From contig DVGC01000001.1 in NCBI GenBank assembly GCA_018712915.1, positions 62,001 to 126,000 of the forward strand: a stretch of 64,000 nt of DNA, in the 5' to 3' direction. Positions 44,509 through 54,326 of the stretch are shown here, in pieces. The position numbers and the translations under genes are program-made. Under the pieces are notes generated by a model. It worked only from the letters and a program-made list of their open reading frames with translations, was not told the origin of the DNA and searched no databases. Within the stretch, counting starts at the first letter, position 1. Each line of letters opens with the position of its first letter. Source of the stretch: Candidatus Copromonas faecavium (nom. illeg.) (GTDB lineage Bacteria > Bacillota > Clostridia > Lachnospirales > Lachnospiraceae).

Positions 44509-46425
44509 CTACACCTGCTTTAACAATACGCGGACATCGCCGTCCAGTCTGGTAATCTTCTGCTGATCCAGATAATCCAGAATCAGAAGCACATATTTTC
44601 TGGAGGTGCCAAGAAGATCCCGGTATTCCGCCAAAGACAGAGTCTTATGGGATACAAAATGATTCCGCAAAAGCTCCATGGCTTTCTCATAATGAGTTCT
44701 GTGCAGGTAGGCTCCGGGATTCAGTTTTACCAGAGTCCCTTCTTTAAACAGATCATTTAGCACCTGTTTGGCCTGCTTCTTATCCTTGAACGGAGCCAGC
44801 ACGTCATCGGTGGACGGAGCCTCCACGCCGGCCTTCAGATAAGCCTTTAAGATTTCCTCCCGCATATCAGAATGAGCATCGGAATACTGAGCCGAGAATC
44901 CGGCCAGAGCCACCGTACTGCCGGAAGCAGTGATGGTTCCCCGTTTCAGCAGCTCATTTAAAAGCACATCCCCTTTTTTTGCATCTCCAATATAAAAGCT
45001 TTCCAGGAGACGGCTCTTAACCTCCTCCTTTTCCATTCCCGATGCAATGGGATTCTCTTTATGGAAGGCCGTTAAAATTTCCGTCGTTTTCTCCGTTACC
45101 CGCTCCCAGAATTTCTTATGGAAGAAACTGCCGTCATTTAAAGAAAGAGCCTTTTTCTGCTTCTTTAATGTTTCCAGAAGCTCTCCCGTTTCCTTATCCG
45201 TCCAGTTCATTTTGGACGCCAGGTGGTGAACCGTCGGGAAATGGATGCTTTCTTCATTAAGCACCAGCTCCAGTACCTCCGAGTCCGTACCGCTCTCCCG
45301 GATTTTTAAACTTTCAATCAGTTCCTCCTGATGACGCTTGTGTTTTCCCGGGCTGGCATCCAGAATCACGCCGCCGCCAAAGGTTTCCACCGGCGAATAG
45401 AACCGGATAATAAACCGGTCGGTCCGTCTGATCGCAATCGGAGTATCAAACCGGAACTGAACGTAGGCGCTTTCTCCTGCCTCAATGGAATCCCGATCAA
45501 GAAGCACCGCCTTCGCAATGGTCTGAGCCGAACCATAATTGAAATGGATCCGGTCGCCGTTTCTTAACTGTCTGCCGGTGGTGGAAAATAACGTCACCTT
45601 GGCATCCAGAAAAATACTGTTGGTCAGCGTACCGGGAGCCGCAAGGACCTCGCCCCGCTCCAGATCTTCTTTTTTTACGTTGGCCAGATTGATGGCCGTA
45701 CGCTGTCCCGCGTAAGCAGCCTCTTCCTTCTGTCCATGGCTTTGAATCCCACGGATTTTCAGAATCCGCTCTTCCGGATAAACCATCACCTCACTGCCCA
45801 CTGAGCAGCTTCCCTCCAGGAGTGTACCGGTCACCACGGTCCCGAATCCCTCCATGGTAAATACCCGGTCAATGGGGAGACGGAACAGCTCCGGTTCGCT
45901 GCGGCGCATACCGACGCCGCGGACTTTATCGAGGATCATCTGCTTCAGTGTATCGATATTCTGGCCCGTGAATGCGGACACCCGGATCCGGTCTGCATGC
46001 TCTAAAAAGCTTCCTTTCACCAGCTCGGAAACATCCTCTTCCACCAGATCTGCCCAGTCATCATCCACCAGATCCGCCTTGGTAAATACAATGATTCCCT
46101 GTCGGATATGAAGCATCTTTAAAATCTCAAAATGCTCTACAGTCTGGGGCATCACCCCTTCATCCAGGGCAATCACAAGAAGAACCAGATCGATTCCGCC
46201 GATTCCGGCCAGCATATTTTTCACAAATTTTTCATGTCCGGGAACATCAATGATTCCGATATGAAGTCCTTCGTCATTGGGAAGATTGGCAAATCCCAGC
46301 TCGATGGTAATGCCTCTTTTCTGCTCCTCCTTCAGCCGGTCTGTATCGATGCCGGTCAGAGCCTTAATCAGGCAGGTTTTTCCGTGGTCCACATGGCCGG
46401 AAGTTCCGACAATTACATTCTGCAT
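44509..46425 (-). CDS. selB: Selenocysteine-specific elongation factor SelB
   Basis: The 638-residue GTPase starts at ATG 46425 with [20 protein letters not shown] (G1). [20 protein letters not shown] (G2), [20 protein letters not shown] (G3) and [11 protein letters not shown] (G4) follow. The C-terminal third has the winged-helix repeats that bind the SECIS hairpin (ending [15 protein letters not shown] [18 protein letters not shown] and [18 protein letters not shown]). It delivers Sec-tRNA to UGA in grdA and grdB mRNA. It is 7 nt after selA. Confidence 0.97.
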   Translation of the reverse strand: MQNVIVGTSGHVDHGKTCLIKALTGIDTDRLKEEQKRGITIELGFANLPNDEGLHIGIIDVPGHEKFVKNMLAGIGGIDLVLLVIALDEGVMPQTVEHFEILKMLHIRQGIIVFTKADLVDDDWADLVEEDVSELVKGSFLEHADRIRVSAFTGQNIDTLKQMILDKVRGVGMRRSEPELFRLPIDRVFTMEGFGTVVTGTLLEGSCSVGSEVMVYPEERILKIRGIQSHGQKEEAAYAGQRTAINLANVKKEDLERGEVLAAPGTLTNSIFLDAKVTLFSTTGRQLRNGDRIHFNYGSAQTIAKAVLLDRDSIEAGESAYVQFRFDTPIAIRRTDRFIIRFYSPVETFGGGVILDASPGKHKRHQEELIESLKIRESGTDSEVLELVLNEESIHFPTVHHLASKMNWTDKETGELLETLKKQKKALSLNDGSFFHKKFWERVTEKTTEILTAFHKENPIASGMEKEEVKSRLLESFYIGDAKKGDVLLNELLKRGTITASGSTVALAGFSAQYSDAHSDMREEILKAYLKAGVEAPSTDDVLAPFKDKKQAKQVLNDLFKEGTLVKLNPGAYLHRTHYEKAMELLRNHFVSHKTLSLAEYRDLLGTSRKYVLLILDYLDQQKITRLDGDVRVLLKQV

Positions 46426-46432
46426 GAAGCGG

Positions 46433-47848
46433 TCACTCTCCCTTCTTCTCTGCGTGGGAAGCCGCCAGCGCCAGGGCCTGGGCCACACAGGTAAATTCAT
46501 TCTCATCTATGGTGCGGATGGATAACAGCACCTGATCATGGGCAACTCTGGCAATGACCGGTACCTCGGCCCTGCGCAGAAGCCGCTCCAGCTTTTCCGC
46601 CGTCACACCAGACAGAACCACTGATACCGCTTTTCCCTTTAATCTTATGGTCGGAGCCGAACCGCCGCCCACCTGATCATAGCAGTCCTCCAGGGAAACC
46701 TGGGCCTGGGGAACCATGGAATGCAGAAGCTCCGCCAGCTTTCCTGCCTTTTCTGAAAGCTCCTCTCTGCTCTCCGTAATCATCCGCAGAACCGGAATGT
46801 TCCGTCTGGCATCCTCCATGTCCAGATACTCAAAAAAAGTAGCTTCCATGGCCGCGATGGTCATTTTGTCCACCCGGAAAGCTCTGGCCAGAGGATGTTT
46901 CTTCATTTTATCAATATATTCTTTCTTTCCGATCAGAATGCCGCCCTGAGGACCTCCAAGAAGCTTATCACCGCTGAACAAGACCACATCGGCTCCATCC
47001 TTTAAGGCGTCAAGAACCGTCGGTTCATCTACGCCATACCGGGACAGATCGGCCATCAGTCCGCTTCCCATGTCATAAATCACCGGCAGGGACAGCTTCT
47101 TTCCCAGGGCAGCCATCTCTTTCAGGGTTACTTCCTGAGTAAATCCCACAATCCGGTAATTGCTGGTATGAACCTTCATCAGAGCGCCTGTCGTCTCCGG
47201 ATTCCATGCCTGCTCATAGTCCGAGGGTTTCGTCTTATTGGTGGTTCCCACCTCTTTTAAGTGGGCGCCGCTCTGCTCCATAATCTCCGGAATCCGGAAG
47301 GAACCGCCGATTTCCACCAGCTCCCCGCGGGAAACGATCACTTCCTTCCCATAGGCCATGGCCGAAAGACAGAGCATGGTAGCCGCCGCGTTGTTGTTGA
47401 CCACCATGGCTGCCTCTGCTCCCGTAATCTGACGGATAATCTGTTCCACATGGTCATGGCGGGAGCCTCTGGTTCCCTTTTTCACGTCATACTCCAGATT
47501 GGAGTAGGAATCCGCCACCGAAAGAACGCTCTCCACTGCTCCCTTACAGAGTCTTGCCCGGCCCAGATTGGTATGAAGCACCACGCCGGTGGCATTTACC
47601 AGCCTTTTTAAATTTTTCTTTTTCTTTCCCGTAACCCTCCGGCAGATTTCCTCGACAATCTCCTCCCGATCCGGTACTTCCTCCATGTGTTCTGTGAGAA
47701 CCTCTTTCCGGATTCCCTCAATCACTTCTCTGGCCGCGTCCACCACAACGGCTCTGGGCGTTGTCTCCATAAAAAAAATAAGCTGCTCATCCATCAGCAA
47801 CTCATCAATTTTCGGTATTTCCCGCAGAATATTCTGTTTATTATCCAT
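46433..47848 (-). CDS. selA: L-seryl-tRNA(Sec) selenium transferase
   Basis: The 471-residue PLP enzyme turns Ser-tRNA(Sec) into Sec-tRNA(Sec) with selenophosphate. The sequence has RLVNATGVVLHTNLGRARL, VNNNAAATMLCLSAMAYGKE, and the PLP Lys in VVLFSGDKLLGGPQGGI. The start at 47848 begins MDNKQNILREIPKIDELL, as in other SelA. It lies between the tRNA-Sec gene and selB, so the selC-selA-selB order is complete here. Confidence 0.97.
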   Translation of the reverse strand: MDNKQNILREIPKIDELLMDEQLIFFMETTPRAVVVDAAREVIEGIRKEVLTEHMEEVPDREEIVEEICRRVTGKKKKNLKRLVNATGVVLHTNLGRARLCKGAVESVLSVADSYSNLEYDVKKGTRGSRHDHVEQIIRQITGAEAAMVVNNNAAATMLCLSAMAYGKEVIVSRGELVEIGGSFRIPEIMEQSGAHLKEVGTTNKTKPSDYEQAWNPETTGALMKVHTSNYRIVGFTQEVTLKEMAALGKKLSLPVIYDMGSGLMADLSRYGVDEPTVLDALKDGADVVLFSGDKLLGGPQGGILIGKKEYIDKMKKHPLARAFRVDKMTIAAMEATFFEYLDMEDARRNIPVLRMITESREELSEKAGKLAELLHSMVPQAQVSLEDCYDQVGGGSAPTIRLKGKAVSVVLSGVTAEKLERLLRRAEVPVIARVAHDQVLLSIRTIDENEFTCVAQALALAASHAEKKGE

Positions 47849-47968
47849 ATCTGATTTTCCCCTCTCCTGATAGTAACGACGCAAGCCAAATCGCTTGCCC
47901 CGTTATACGGAGCCTGCCAAAGCGGAAGGAACTTCCCGTCCGCCCGGCTCGCTGCCCGCAAAATAAAA

Positions 47969-48062
47969 CGGAGGAGGTGGGAATCGAACCCACCCGGGAA
48001 GCTCTTAACTCCCCACAACGGTTTTGAAGACCGCGAGGCACACCAGCAACCTATCTGCCTCC
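47969..48062 (-). tRNA. selC: tRNA-Sec (anticodon UCA)
   Basis: The 94-nt minus-strand RNA begins GGAGGCAGATAGG and ends CCCACCTCCTCCG without encoded CCA. The anticodon arm reads GCGGTCT-TCA-AAACCG, giving UCA, which reads UGA. There is a long variable arm (GGGGAG...CTTCCC) and a T-arm GTGGG-TTCGATT-CCCAC. The length, long extra arm and UCA anticodon together identify tRNA-Sec. It lies between grdD and selA. The 5 outer acceptor pairs are regular and the inner ones are not. Confidence 0.95.
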
Positions 48063-48181
48063 ATATTCACAGAACGCTTTGCAATTTTACCATGGAAATC
48101 CATCCATGTCAACGAAAACTCGACAAAAATCGTGAACCTGAAAACTATGAGTCAGGCATTCACGGACGATCGCTGCAATCC

Positions 48182-48260
48182 ATCCGCCGGCCTGCCATAA
48201 AATCCATGGACAAACCGGCGGATCTTTCCTTTGCAGCCGGGAAGCGGTTAGCCGCTTCCC
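48182..48260 (-). terminator. Two hairpins at the end of the grd operon
   Basis: GGGAAGCGG-TTAG-CCGCTTCCC-type hairpin (48239-48260, perfect 9-bp stem) and a second one with arms ATCCGCCGG (48182-48190) and CCGGCGGAT (48215-48223) lie just past the grdD stop. Neither has a U-run, so they may slow or process the transcript rather than end it fully, and read-through to selC-selA is possible. Confidence 0.5.
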
Positions 48261-48283
48261 ATTTAAAATCCGGATCTTAAGAA

Positions 48284-49402
48284 TTAGCCTACATAGCCCG
48301 CATTCTTTAAGATCTCATAAGCTCTGTCATGCTTATCCTCTGCCATCAGGACAATCGGACCGGTACAGCCCATACCGCTCTCGGCATAAATGCCTTCCTT
48401 CCAGAGCGCATGAACCGCATCCTCCAGATCCATAACCTCGATGCCAGGAATCTGCGCCGTGCAGATCTCCTTGGGCGGAGCCGTAACGGCTTCGCCGGCA
48501 GATGTATCCTTCTTTCCAGCGGCAGCAATCTCTTCCAGAATTGCTTCCAGACCTGCCTTCTTTGCAGCAGCAAACTCTGCAGCCGCAATCTTCTTCCAGT
48601 TATGATTTACCAGGTTGGTGGCAAATTCCATGGCACCCGCGATTACAGGAGCGCCGGAAGCTCTGGAAACGATCATGATCAGTCTCTCATAGCCGTCGCC
48701 GATACCCGGACCATAGCCGAAGCCCAGAGATTCGTAGTTTCCTCCGGTCGTATAGGCGGAGAAAATCTTCATCATCAGGTTTCCGGTTAAGGAATCCATA
48801 ACCATGATGTCCGGAGTACCCATTAAAAGGTCATTTCCGCGCATCACGATCCCGCCGTCAGCTCTTGCAGACTCGGCAAAGCAGATATCATATCCCTGCT
48901 CTTTCAGCTTTAAGAGCGCCTTCTCAGTCTGTCTGGCACCGTCGATGTTGGCGATACCAACTGTGGGATGCTCCACGCCGTCAGCCTTTGCTGCAATGAT
49001 TCCATAGATGGCATTCTTTACCATTCCGCAGACCCGATCCGTGTCGGAGGTGCCTGTGGTGGTGGCAATGTACATGGGCTTTCCGATACCGGGGGTAATC
49101 ACCTTTCCAACGGTGGAAACACCGATGGGGAAGGGATAATGCATGGTTACGGCAGCATCAATCTCGCCGGAATCCAGCATAACCTCCATCTGTTTGTGAA
49201 TATCCTCTCCCTGAATCAGAACGGCCTTCAGGCCCTTGGCCTCTGCCAGTTCCATTGCCCGTGCAATATTATCCTCGCCATGCTCGCTGCCTTCGCTGGC
49301 AAAGCCGATGACCGGCTTCTTTCCGTACTGCCCTGTCTCCAGCGCATCTGCCACTTCCAGGAAGGTTTCCGCAATAAGCGATTTAATCTTCATATCTGAC
49401 AT
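48284..49402 (-). CDS. grdD: Glycine/sarcosine/betaine reductase component C, alpha subunit
   Basis: The 372-residue protein starts at ATG 49402 with SDMKIKSLIAETFLEVADAL. It is similar to phosphate acyltransferase-like proteins (PlsX fold): PVIGFASEGSEHGEDNIARA, TTGTSDTDRVCGMVKNAIYG and MVMDSLTGNLMMKIFSAYTTG. With GrdC it splits acetyl bound to protein C with phosphate to give acetyl phosphate, the energy-yielding step of glycine reduction. GrdD holds the catalytic Cys (GMGCTGPIVLMA near the C-terminus). It is the last grd gene. Confidence 0.96.
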   Translation of the reverse strand: MSDMKIKSLIAETFLEVADALETGQYGKKPVIGFASEGSEHGEDNIARAMELAEAKGLKAVLIQGEDIHKQMEVMLDSGEIDAAVTMHYPFPIGVSTVGKVITPGIGKPMYIATTTGTSDTDRVCGMVKNAIYGIIAAKADGVEHPTVGIANIDGARQTEKALLKLKEQGYDICFAESARADGGIVMRGNDLLMGTPDIMVMDSLTGNLMMKIFSAYTTGGNYESLGFGYGPGIGDGYERLIMIVSRASGAPVIAGAMEFATNLVNHNWKKIAAAEFAAAKKAGLEAILEEIAAAGKKDTSAGEAVTAPPKEICTAQIPGIEVMDLEDAVHALWKEGIYAESGMGCTGPIVLMAEDKHDRAYEILKNAGYVG

Positions 49403-49430
49403 AAAACCCCTGTCCTTTCTTTCGGCAGAA

Positions 49431-50981
49431 TTATTCTTCACCAAGAAGACCTTTTGCAAACTCTCTCATGGCCTGTCCGATCATGGTCTTTACTGCAGCT
49501 TCGTCAATGCCGGCAGTCTCATTCTTGGAGGAGCCGTCGTTGGCCTGAACCACGAAGGAAACACCATCAAACAGGTTTGTCATTCTTCCAAGGAACAGGC
49601 TGCCCTTACCGATGATCATGGCACGCTTGGTTTCACCTGCCAGCATCTCATCGCGAAGCGGTCCCATATAGGGAACACCGGACGGGATATGTCCCTGAGT
49701 CGGAGCCCAGCCGGTCATGCCGTGTTCTTTTACGAAATTTGCGATATCCGTGCGGGCAATCTCGCCTCTCTTTACGCCAAGAGCTGCGATCATCTTATAG
49801 TTGGCCTCCGGAACGTCTCCTGCACCGGCCGGTTTGGTGATATCCGGGTTCTGCATTTCCGGAGAATATTTATCAATATCAAGAATCTTCAGTCCGGCAG
49901 CATCCAGCGGATTGGTTACCAGCGCTGTGATTACATTCTGAGGCGCAGAGCCGGTACCGATGGTGTGACGGCCGATGATATCCGTGCGAATCTGGGGGCT
50001 TACGCCGTCGTCTTCGCTGATTAATACGGAAAATCCTGCAATGGCATCCTCAAGAATCGGAAGGCCTTTCTTTACATGATCCTTACCGTTCATTCCAAGC
50101 TTTGCGGTGCAGCCTCCAGCGGTTACAACCACGTGCTTGAAGGTTCCTGCCTTTACCAGAGCAGCCGCATGCAGTACAGCATGAGCCGGGCCGGCGCAGA
50201 ATCCACGAACGTCAGAACCTGTTGCATTGGTAAATCCAGCGATCTCGGCAGCAGCTTTTGCAAAGTTTCCGCCGCCTCTCTGGTTCATATCACCGCAGGC
50301 TTCCTCACAGCAGTCAATGACATACTCAATCTCCTCCGGATTGATGCTGTTCTTCTTAACCAGCTCAATCAGGGAAATAACGTTGGATGCCTTGGTAACG
50401 ATATTCTCAAGCATTACGTGTGCGGAAAGGTTCACATCCACGTCATGGGCTCTCTTAACGACGCCCACCAGCTTGCCGTTGTTGTAGAGGCCTTCGGAAT
50501 GCTCGTTGTTTACAAGAGCATCCAGCTCCTCTGCAGTGCTTTCATTTTTATCGAGAGCTGCCAGCTGCGCCTCGGTGAAGAGGTTCTGAGCAGCCAATTT
50601 TTCCTTTACCTGAGCGGCAAATTCCTTCTCAAGATGCACCAGATCGAATACGTCGCAGATCTTCATTACGCCGTAAAACTCATCCTGCGGCATAATCTGG
50701 CCAAATTTGCCGTCGCGGGAAGCATTCTCCCACTTTTTATCATAAAACGGAAACTCTGTGGCAGCCAAATCTGCCGGCTTGGCGTTTCCAATATATACCT
50801 GATTCGGGATATAAGATACCGCATCCTCAAAACTTCTCAAATGTGACGGAAGCTCCTTCAGATATTCGGAGTCCGGATTTACAACCATTTCTGTCGTCTG
50901 TGTTGTACCGTTATGGAGTACCATATCCGGTGTAATAGCCAGTGTATAGCTGGCTCCTTTAATTACAGGATACCCGTTCAT
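49431..50981 (-). CDS. grdC: Glycine/sarcosine/betaine reductase component C, beta subunit
   Basis: The 516-residue protein begins NGYPVIKGASYTLAITPDMV. Its core is like beta-ketoacyl synthase III: EEIEYVIDCCEEACGDMNQR, RGFCAGPAHAVLHAAALVKA (candidate acyl-binding Cys) and KHVVVTAGGCTAKLGMNGKD. It takes the acetyl group from the Se-carboxymethyl form of protein A and, with GrdD, makes acetyl phosphate. It lies 28 nt upstream of grdD and 100 nt downstream of grdA. Confidence 0.97.
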   Translation of the reverse strand: MNGYPVIKGASYTLAITPDMVLHNGTTQTTEMVVNPDSEYLKELPSHLRSFEDAVSYIPNQVYIGNAKPADLAATEFPFYDKKWENASRDGKFGQIMPQDEFYGVMKICDVFDLVHLEKEFAAQVKEKLAAQNLFTEAQLAALDKNESTAEELDALVNNEHSEGLYNNGKLVGVVKRAHDVDVNLSAHVMLENIVTKASNVISLIELVKKNSINPEEIEYVIDCCEEACGDMNQRGGGNFAKAAAEIAGFTNATGSDVRGFCAGPAHAVLHAAALVKAGTFKHVVVTAGGCTAKLGMNGKDHVKKGLPILEDAIAGFSVLISEDDGVSPQIRTDIIGRHTIGTGSAPQNVITALVTNPLDAAGLKILDIDKYSPEMQNPDITKPAGAGDVPEANYKMIAALGVKRGEIARTDIANFVKEHGMTGWAPTQGHIPSGVPYMGPLRDEMLAGETKRAMIIGKGSLFLGRMTNLFDGVSFVVQANDGSSKNETAGIDEAAVKTMIGQAMREFAKGLLGEE

Positions 50982-51081
50982 TAACCCACCTCATAATACG
51001 TAGTTGTCAGGCAAAGCCCAACAAGAGAATATGTGTTATTTTGAAAATAGGGGACGTAAAAAAACGCCCCCTATATTCTTG

Positions 51082-51555
51082 TTACAGGTATTTACAATAT
51101 TCATCCCTGATGGACTGCATTTCATTGTGGATATCATCCACGTCCATAACCATTTCCATCATGCTGATCTGTTCATCGTAAACACCGGGATCTACTTCAG
51201 CTTTGATTTCGTCCTCACAAATGTGATATACAGTCAGTCCCAACTGGACTCCTGCTAATGGGCCTGCGAAAGTCGGGTCGCCCGCAGTTACGGTCTCGGC
51301 TGCCAGTCCGGCTGCCTCACCCTCTGCAGCACCGAGAATTACAACAACATTCTCTGGTCCGTACTGCTCTGCGAACTCTTTTACTCTCTTCTGATTTTCC
51401 AGGTCCATAGCACCTGCGGCCGTTCAAACGAAGCATTCAGTAGAAGAAAATACTACATCTGCTCCGGCTGTCTTAACGCAGGCTTCGATGGACGGACCAG
51501 GAATTCCGTCACGGTCGCCGATAATAACGACCTTCTTGCCATTCAGAATAGCCAT
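51082..51555 (-). CDS. grdA: Glycine reductase selenoprotein A (Sec-containing)
   Basis: The 157-residue protein carries selenocysteine at codon 44, UGA at 51424-51426, in the motif CFVU ([19 protein letters not shown]). Start ATG 51555 follows GGAGG by 9 nt. Without Sec decoding, gene finders see only the second part from 51408. The Sec receives the carboxymethyl group from GrdB; the neighbouring Cys41 then forms a selenide-sulfide that the thioredoxin system reduces. The genes beside it (trxA, trxB, grdC) fit this cycle. Confidence 0.97.
51400..51426 (-). promoter_or_regulatory. Bacterial SECIS hairpin of grdA
   Basis: Directly after the UGA in the mRNA a short hairpin can form. The stem CAGGU (51412-51416) pairs with ACCUG (51400-51404) around the loop GCUAUGG (51405-51411), which lies about 12-18 nt past UGA and includes G and U. 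This is the expected position for SelB binding. The fold was made by eye. Confidence 0.6.
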
Positions 51556-51687
51556 AGCATCGTTCCTCCTTCATTTATTTTCCCTGGAATCACCGGCCGC
51601 CGTCCTGCGGCAGCTTTTGTCTGTGATTGCCTGATCTATTTTGCGAAGCACTCCGGAACCTTCGTTCCGGAAGCAGAATCGCCGAAT

Positions 51688-52011
51688 TTACTGGGGCAGA
51701 TGTGCCTTGATCATTGCCTCGATGTTCTCCACCGTTGCATCATCCTTTACGCACTCTGCGATCTTCTCGCCGCCCTTATAAAGAGCGATTACCGGAAGGC
51801 CAAGAATTTTCTGGCCGATTGCCAGACGGCGGGCCTTTGTGGTATTTAACGCCGTAAATTTAATGTCCTTGCCATAGGTATCTTCCATGGCATGTACATG
51901 GGGCATCAGAGCCTGGCACGGTACGCAGCCGTCTCCGTAGAAATCTACAAGAACGGTTCCTTCTGCCTTTAATACTTCATCCTCAAATGTTTCCTTCGTT
52001 AATTCAATCAT
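51688..52011 (-). CDS. trxA: Thioredoxin of the glycine reductase system
   Basis: The 107-residue protein has the thioredoxin fold with the active site GDGCVPCQALMP instead of the standard WCGPC, as in glycine-reductase-associated thioredoxins of amino-acid fermenting clostridia. The cis-Pro is in LGLPVIALYKGGEK. It carries electrons from TrxB to the oxidised selenoprotein A. It is encoded between trxB and grdA. The gap to grdA (51556-51687) has a CCGGAA/TTCCGG hairpin at about 51656-51673. Confidence 0.95.
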   Translation of the reverse strand: MIELTKETFEDEVLKAEGTVLVDFYGDGCVPCQALMPHVHAMEDTYGKDIKFTALNTTKARRLAIGQKILGLPVIALYKGGEKIAECVKDDATVENIEAMIKAHLPQ

Positions 52012-52046
52012 GGTATGTTCCCCTTTCTGAATCGAAAACGATCTTC

Positions 52047-52988
52047 TTATTCAAGCTCAGAAATATATTTTTCAGCCTGCATAGCGGCAATTGCGCCGTC
52101 AGCGGCAGCCGTCACAACCTGACGGAGGCTCTTGACACGAATGTCTCCTGCAGCAAAAACGCCCGGAATGTTGGTATGCATGTTGTCATCGGTCTTAATA
52201 TAGCCGTTTTCCATGTCTACCATACCTTCAAACAGCTCACTTCTGGGATTGTAGCCAATGAATCCGAACAGTCCGAACATGCCGTCATCCGGATCCGCCT
52301 CAATCTCTGTCAGTTCGCCGGTCTTGGTATTGCGTACGGTCATTCCGCTTAAAATACCGTCGCCATGGAGCTCGTCCACCACCGTATCCCACATAAAGTG
52401 AAGTTTGGGGTTCTTAAATGCCTTCTCCTGAATGGATTTGGCAGCACGAAGCTCATTTCTTCTGTGGATAATGGTAACTTTTCTTGCGAACTTGGTCAGA
52501 TACATAGCCTCTTCAACGGCAGAGTCGCCGCCGCCAACCACATATACTTCCAGGTCCTCAAAGAAGTTTGCGTCACAGGTGGCACAGAAGGAAACGCCCT
52601 TGCCCATAAACTCGCCCTCGCGCTTGCAGCCGATAGGACGGGGGAATGCGCCTGTAGCAATGATCAGTGCCTTACACTGATATGTATCCTTTGTTCCATA
52701 AAGCTTCTTCACCGGGCCGTCCAGCTCTACTTTATTAATCGTATCGTTGGCACGCTCGGCACCGAACTTCTCCACCTGCTGCGTCATACGCGCAATCAGG
52801 GACGGGCCGCTTTCGCCCTCCACCATCTGTCCGGGATAGTTTTCAATTTCATCTGTAATGGCAATCTGTCCGCCGTCCTTGGCCTTTTCAATTACCAGTG
52901 TGGACAGGCGGTATCTCCCTGAGTAGAGTCCGGCAGCTAAACCTGCCGGACCCGCACCAAGGATAATCACGTCATAGATCTTATCCAT
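52047..52988 (-). CDS. trxB: Thioredoxin reductase
   Basis: The 313-residue flavoenzyme has the FAD motif VIILGAGPAGLAAGLYSGR, the redox-active CATCDANFF (C-x2-C), the NAD(P)H loop VYVVGGGDSAVEEAMYLT, and the C-terminal FAD block GVFAAGDIRVKSLRQVVTAA. It reduces TrxA and so provides the electrons for glycine reduction. It is 35 nt upstream of trxA and 15 nt downstream of grdB. Confidence 0.97.
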   Translation of the reverse strand: MDKIYDVIILGAGPAGLAAGLYSGRYRLSTLVIEKAKDGGQIAITDEIENYPGQMVEGESGPSLIARMTQQVEKFGAERANDTINKVELDGPVKKLYGTKDTYQCKALIIATGAFPRPIGCKREGEFMGKGVSFCATCDANFFEDLEVYVVGGGDSAVEEAMYLTKFARKVTIIHRRNELRAAKSIQEKAFKNPKLHFMWDTVVDELHGDGILSGMTVRNTKTGELTEIEADPDDGMFGLFGFIGYNPRSELFEGMVDMENGYIKTDDNMHTNIPGVFAAGDIRVKSLRQVVTAAADGAIAAMQAEKYISELE

Positions 52989-53003
52989 GGGATATTTCTC
53001 CTT

Positions 53004-54317
53004 TTACTTCCACTCAAATACAGTCTGCTCGTCGACCGGAGTCTCCAAAGCCTCGAGAGCTTTCTCGACGATCTTTCTTCTCAGCTCTTTCTCCTCCTCA
53101 TGAGTCAGGGCGGGGTTTCCTAACGGATGGGGAATCGCAATCGCCGGAACAATACGGTTCGCGCCTACTGTCTGAGAAATCGGAACTACTGTTGCAATGT
53201 GTACCACCGGGATACCATAAGCCTCAATCGCTTTAACCATCGTTGCGCCGCAACGAGTACAGGTTCCTCACGTAGAGGTCAGAATGACGGCATCCACATG
53301 GTCGTCGATCAGCTTCTTTCCGATCTCCGTTGCATACTTCTTCGCACTTGCTACAGCTGTGCCGTTTCCGACTGTTGCGTAGTAGTACTTATGAAGGCTG
53401 CCGATTCTCCCTTCCTTAACCAGATCTGTAATTACATCAACAGGAAGCACACGATCTGCGTCCTCATTTGCATATACCGGGTCATATCCGCCATGAGCAG
53501 TCTCGTAGGTGTCAGCGGTCAGGTCCGTTACACCCTCGATATCATACTGTCCGTACTTGGAGGCACTGGAGGATTCGATATGGTCCGGATTTCCCTTCGG
53601 AACAATACCGCCGGAGGTTACCAGGGCAATCTTTGCCTTGGACATATCCTTGATAGCCGGGCCGGGAGCCACACGGTCAAAGCTCGGCATCTCATACTCC
53701 GTCTCGAATTCCTTGCCGCTTAATTTCTTGACAAGCATCTCAACAGCTCTCTCAGAACCGCGCTTCTTCTCGAAGAAGTTCTTTCTTAAGCCATTGGGAA
53801 GATATCCTTCCTCAGCGGAAGCGCCGATTGCCTCACCCTTTGCCAGCTTGATGGCAAGAGGAGCCATTTTCTTTACGGCGTCTCTCATACCGGCAGCGCT
53901 GTTCTTTGTGGAAACGATGTAAACATCTTTCTTGAACATATCAGCGCCCGGATTCTCCTTGTACATACCGGTTACAACCGGAAGGCCCAGCTCTTTCTTA
54001 ACGGCTGCAGCTACTGTTCCGCAGGCTACGCCGTAACGGCCGGCATTGAAAGCCGGTCCGCAGATTACCAGATCCGGGCTCTGGCTCTTAATCATATCCA
54101 GAACTGTGGCTTTTGCTTCCTCTACGTTCTCGTTGAAATAGGAGTCACCGCAGATTACGGTAGCCACAATTTCAGCCTCATCGCCAAAAGCCTGTGAAAA
54201 TGCAAGGCCAGGCCCTACAATTTCATTCCGCAGTTCCGGCTTATAATCAGCTTTTTCTTCGCCGCCGATGTTGGCGAAGAACTGATTAATATAATGAACT
54301 ACTCTTAACTTCGACAT
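53004..54317 (-). CDS. grdB: Glycine reductase component B selenoprotein (gamma subunit)
   Basis: The 437-residue protein has Sec at codon 350, UGA 53268-53270, in the motif VILTST-Sec-GTCTRCGATMVKA. Gene finders split it at that codon into 53268-54317 and 53004-53240, but the frame is continuous. The Sec attacks the glycine bound as a Schiff base on GrdE, forming the carboxymethyl selenoether passed to GrdA. It begins 9 nt after grdE. The C-terminus HPLGNPALTHEEEKELRRKI is typical. Confidence 0.97.
53235..53270 (-). promoter_or_regulatory. Bacterial SECIS hairpin of grdB
   Basis: After the UGA, a regular hairpin can form. The inner stem CGUUGC-GGC-GCAACG (53241-53255) starts 15 nt past the codon. 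The outer arms are AACC (at 53262-53265 on the plus strand as GGTT) and GGUU (53235-53238). The position and regularity fit a SelB-binding element. Made by eye. Confidence 0.65.
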
Positions 54318-54326
54318 CTTTTCCTC

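Noticed and set aside
47794..48041. Two minus-strand frames across the tRNA-Sec gene
   Set aside because: They cover the tRNA and have no protein-like composition or ribosome site.
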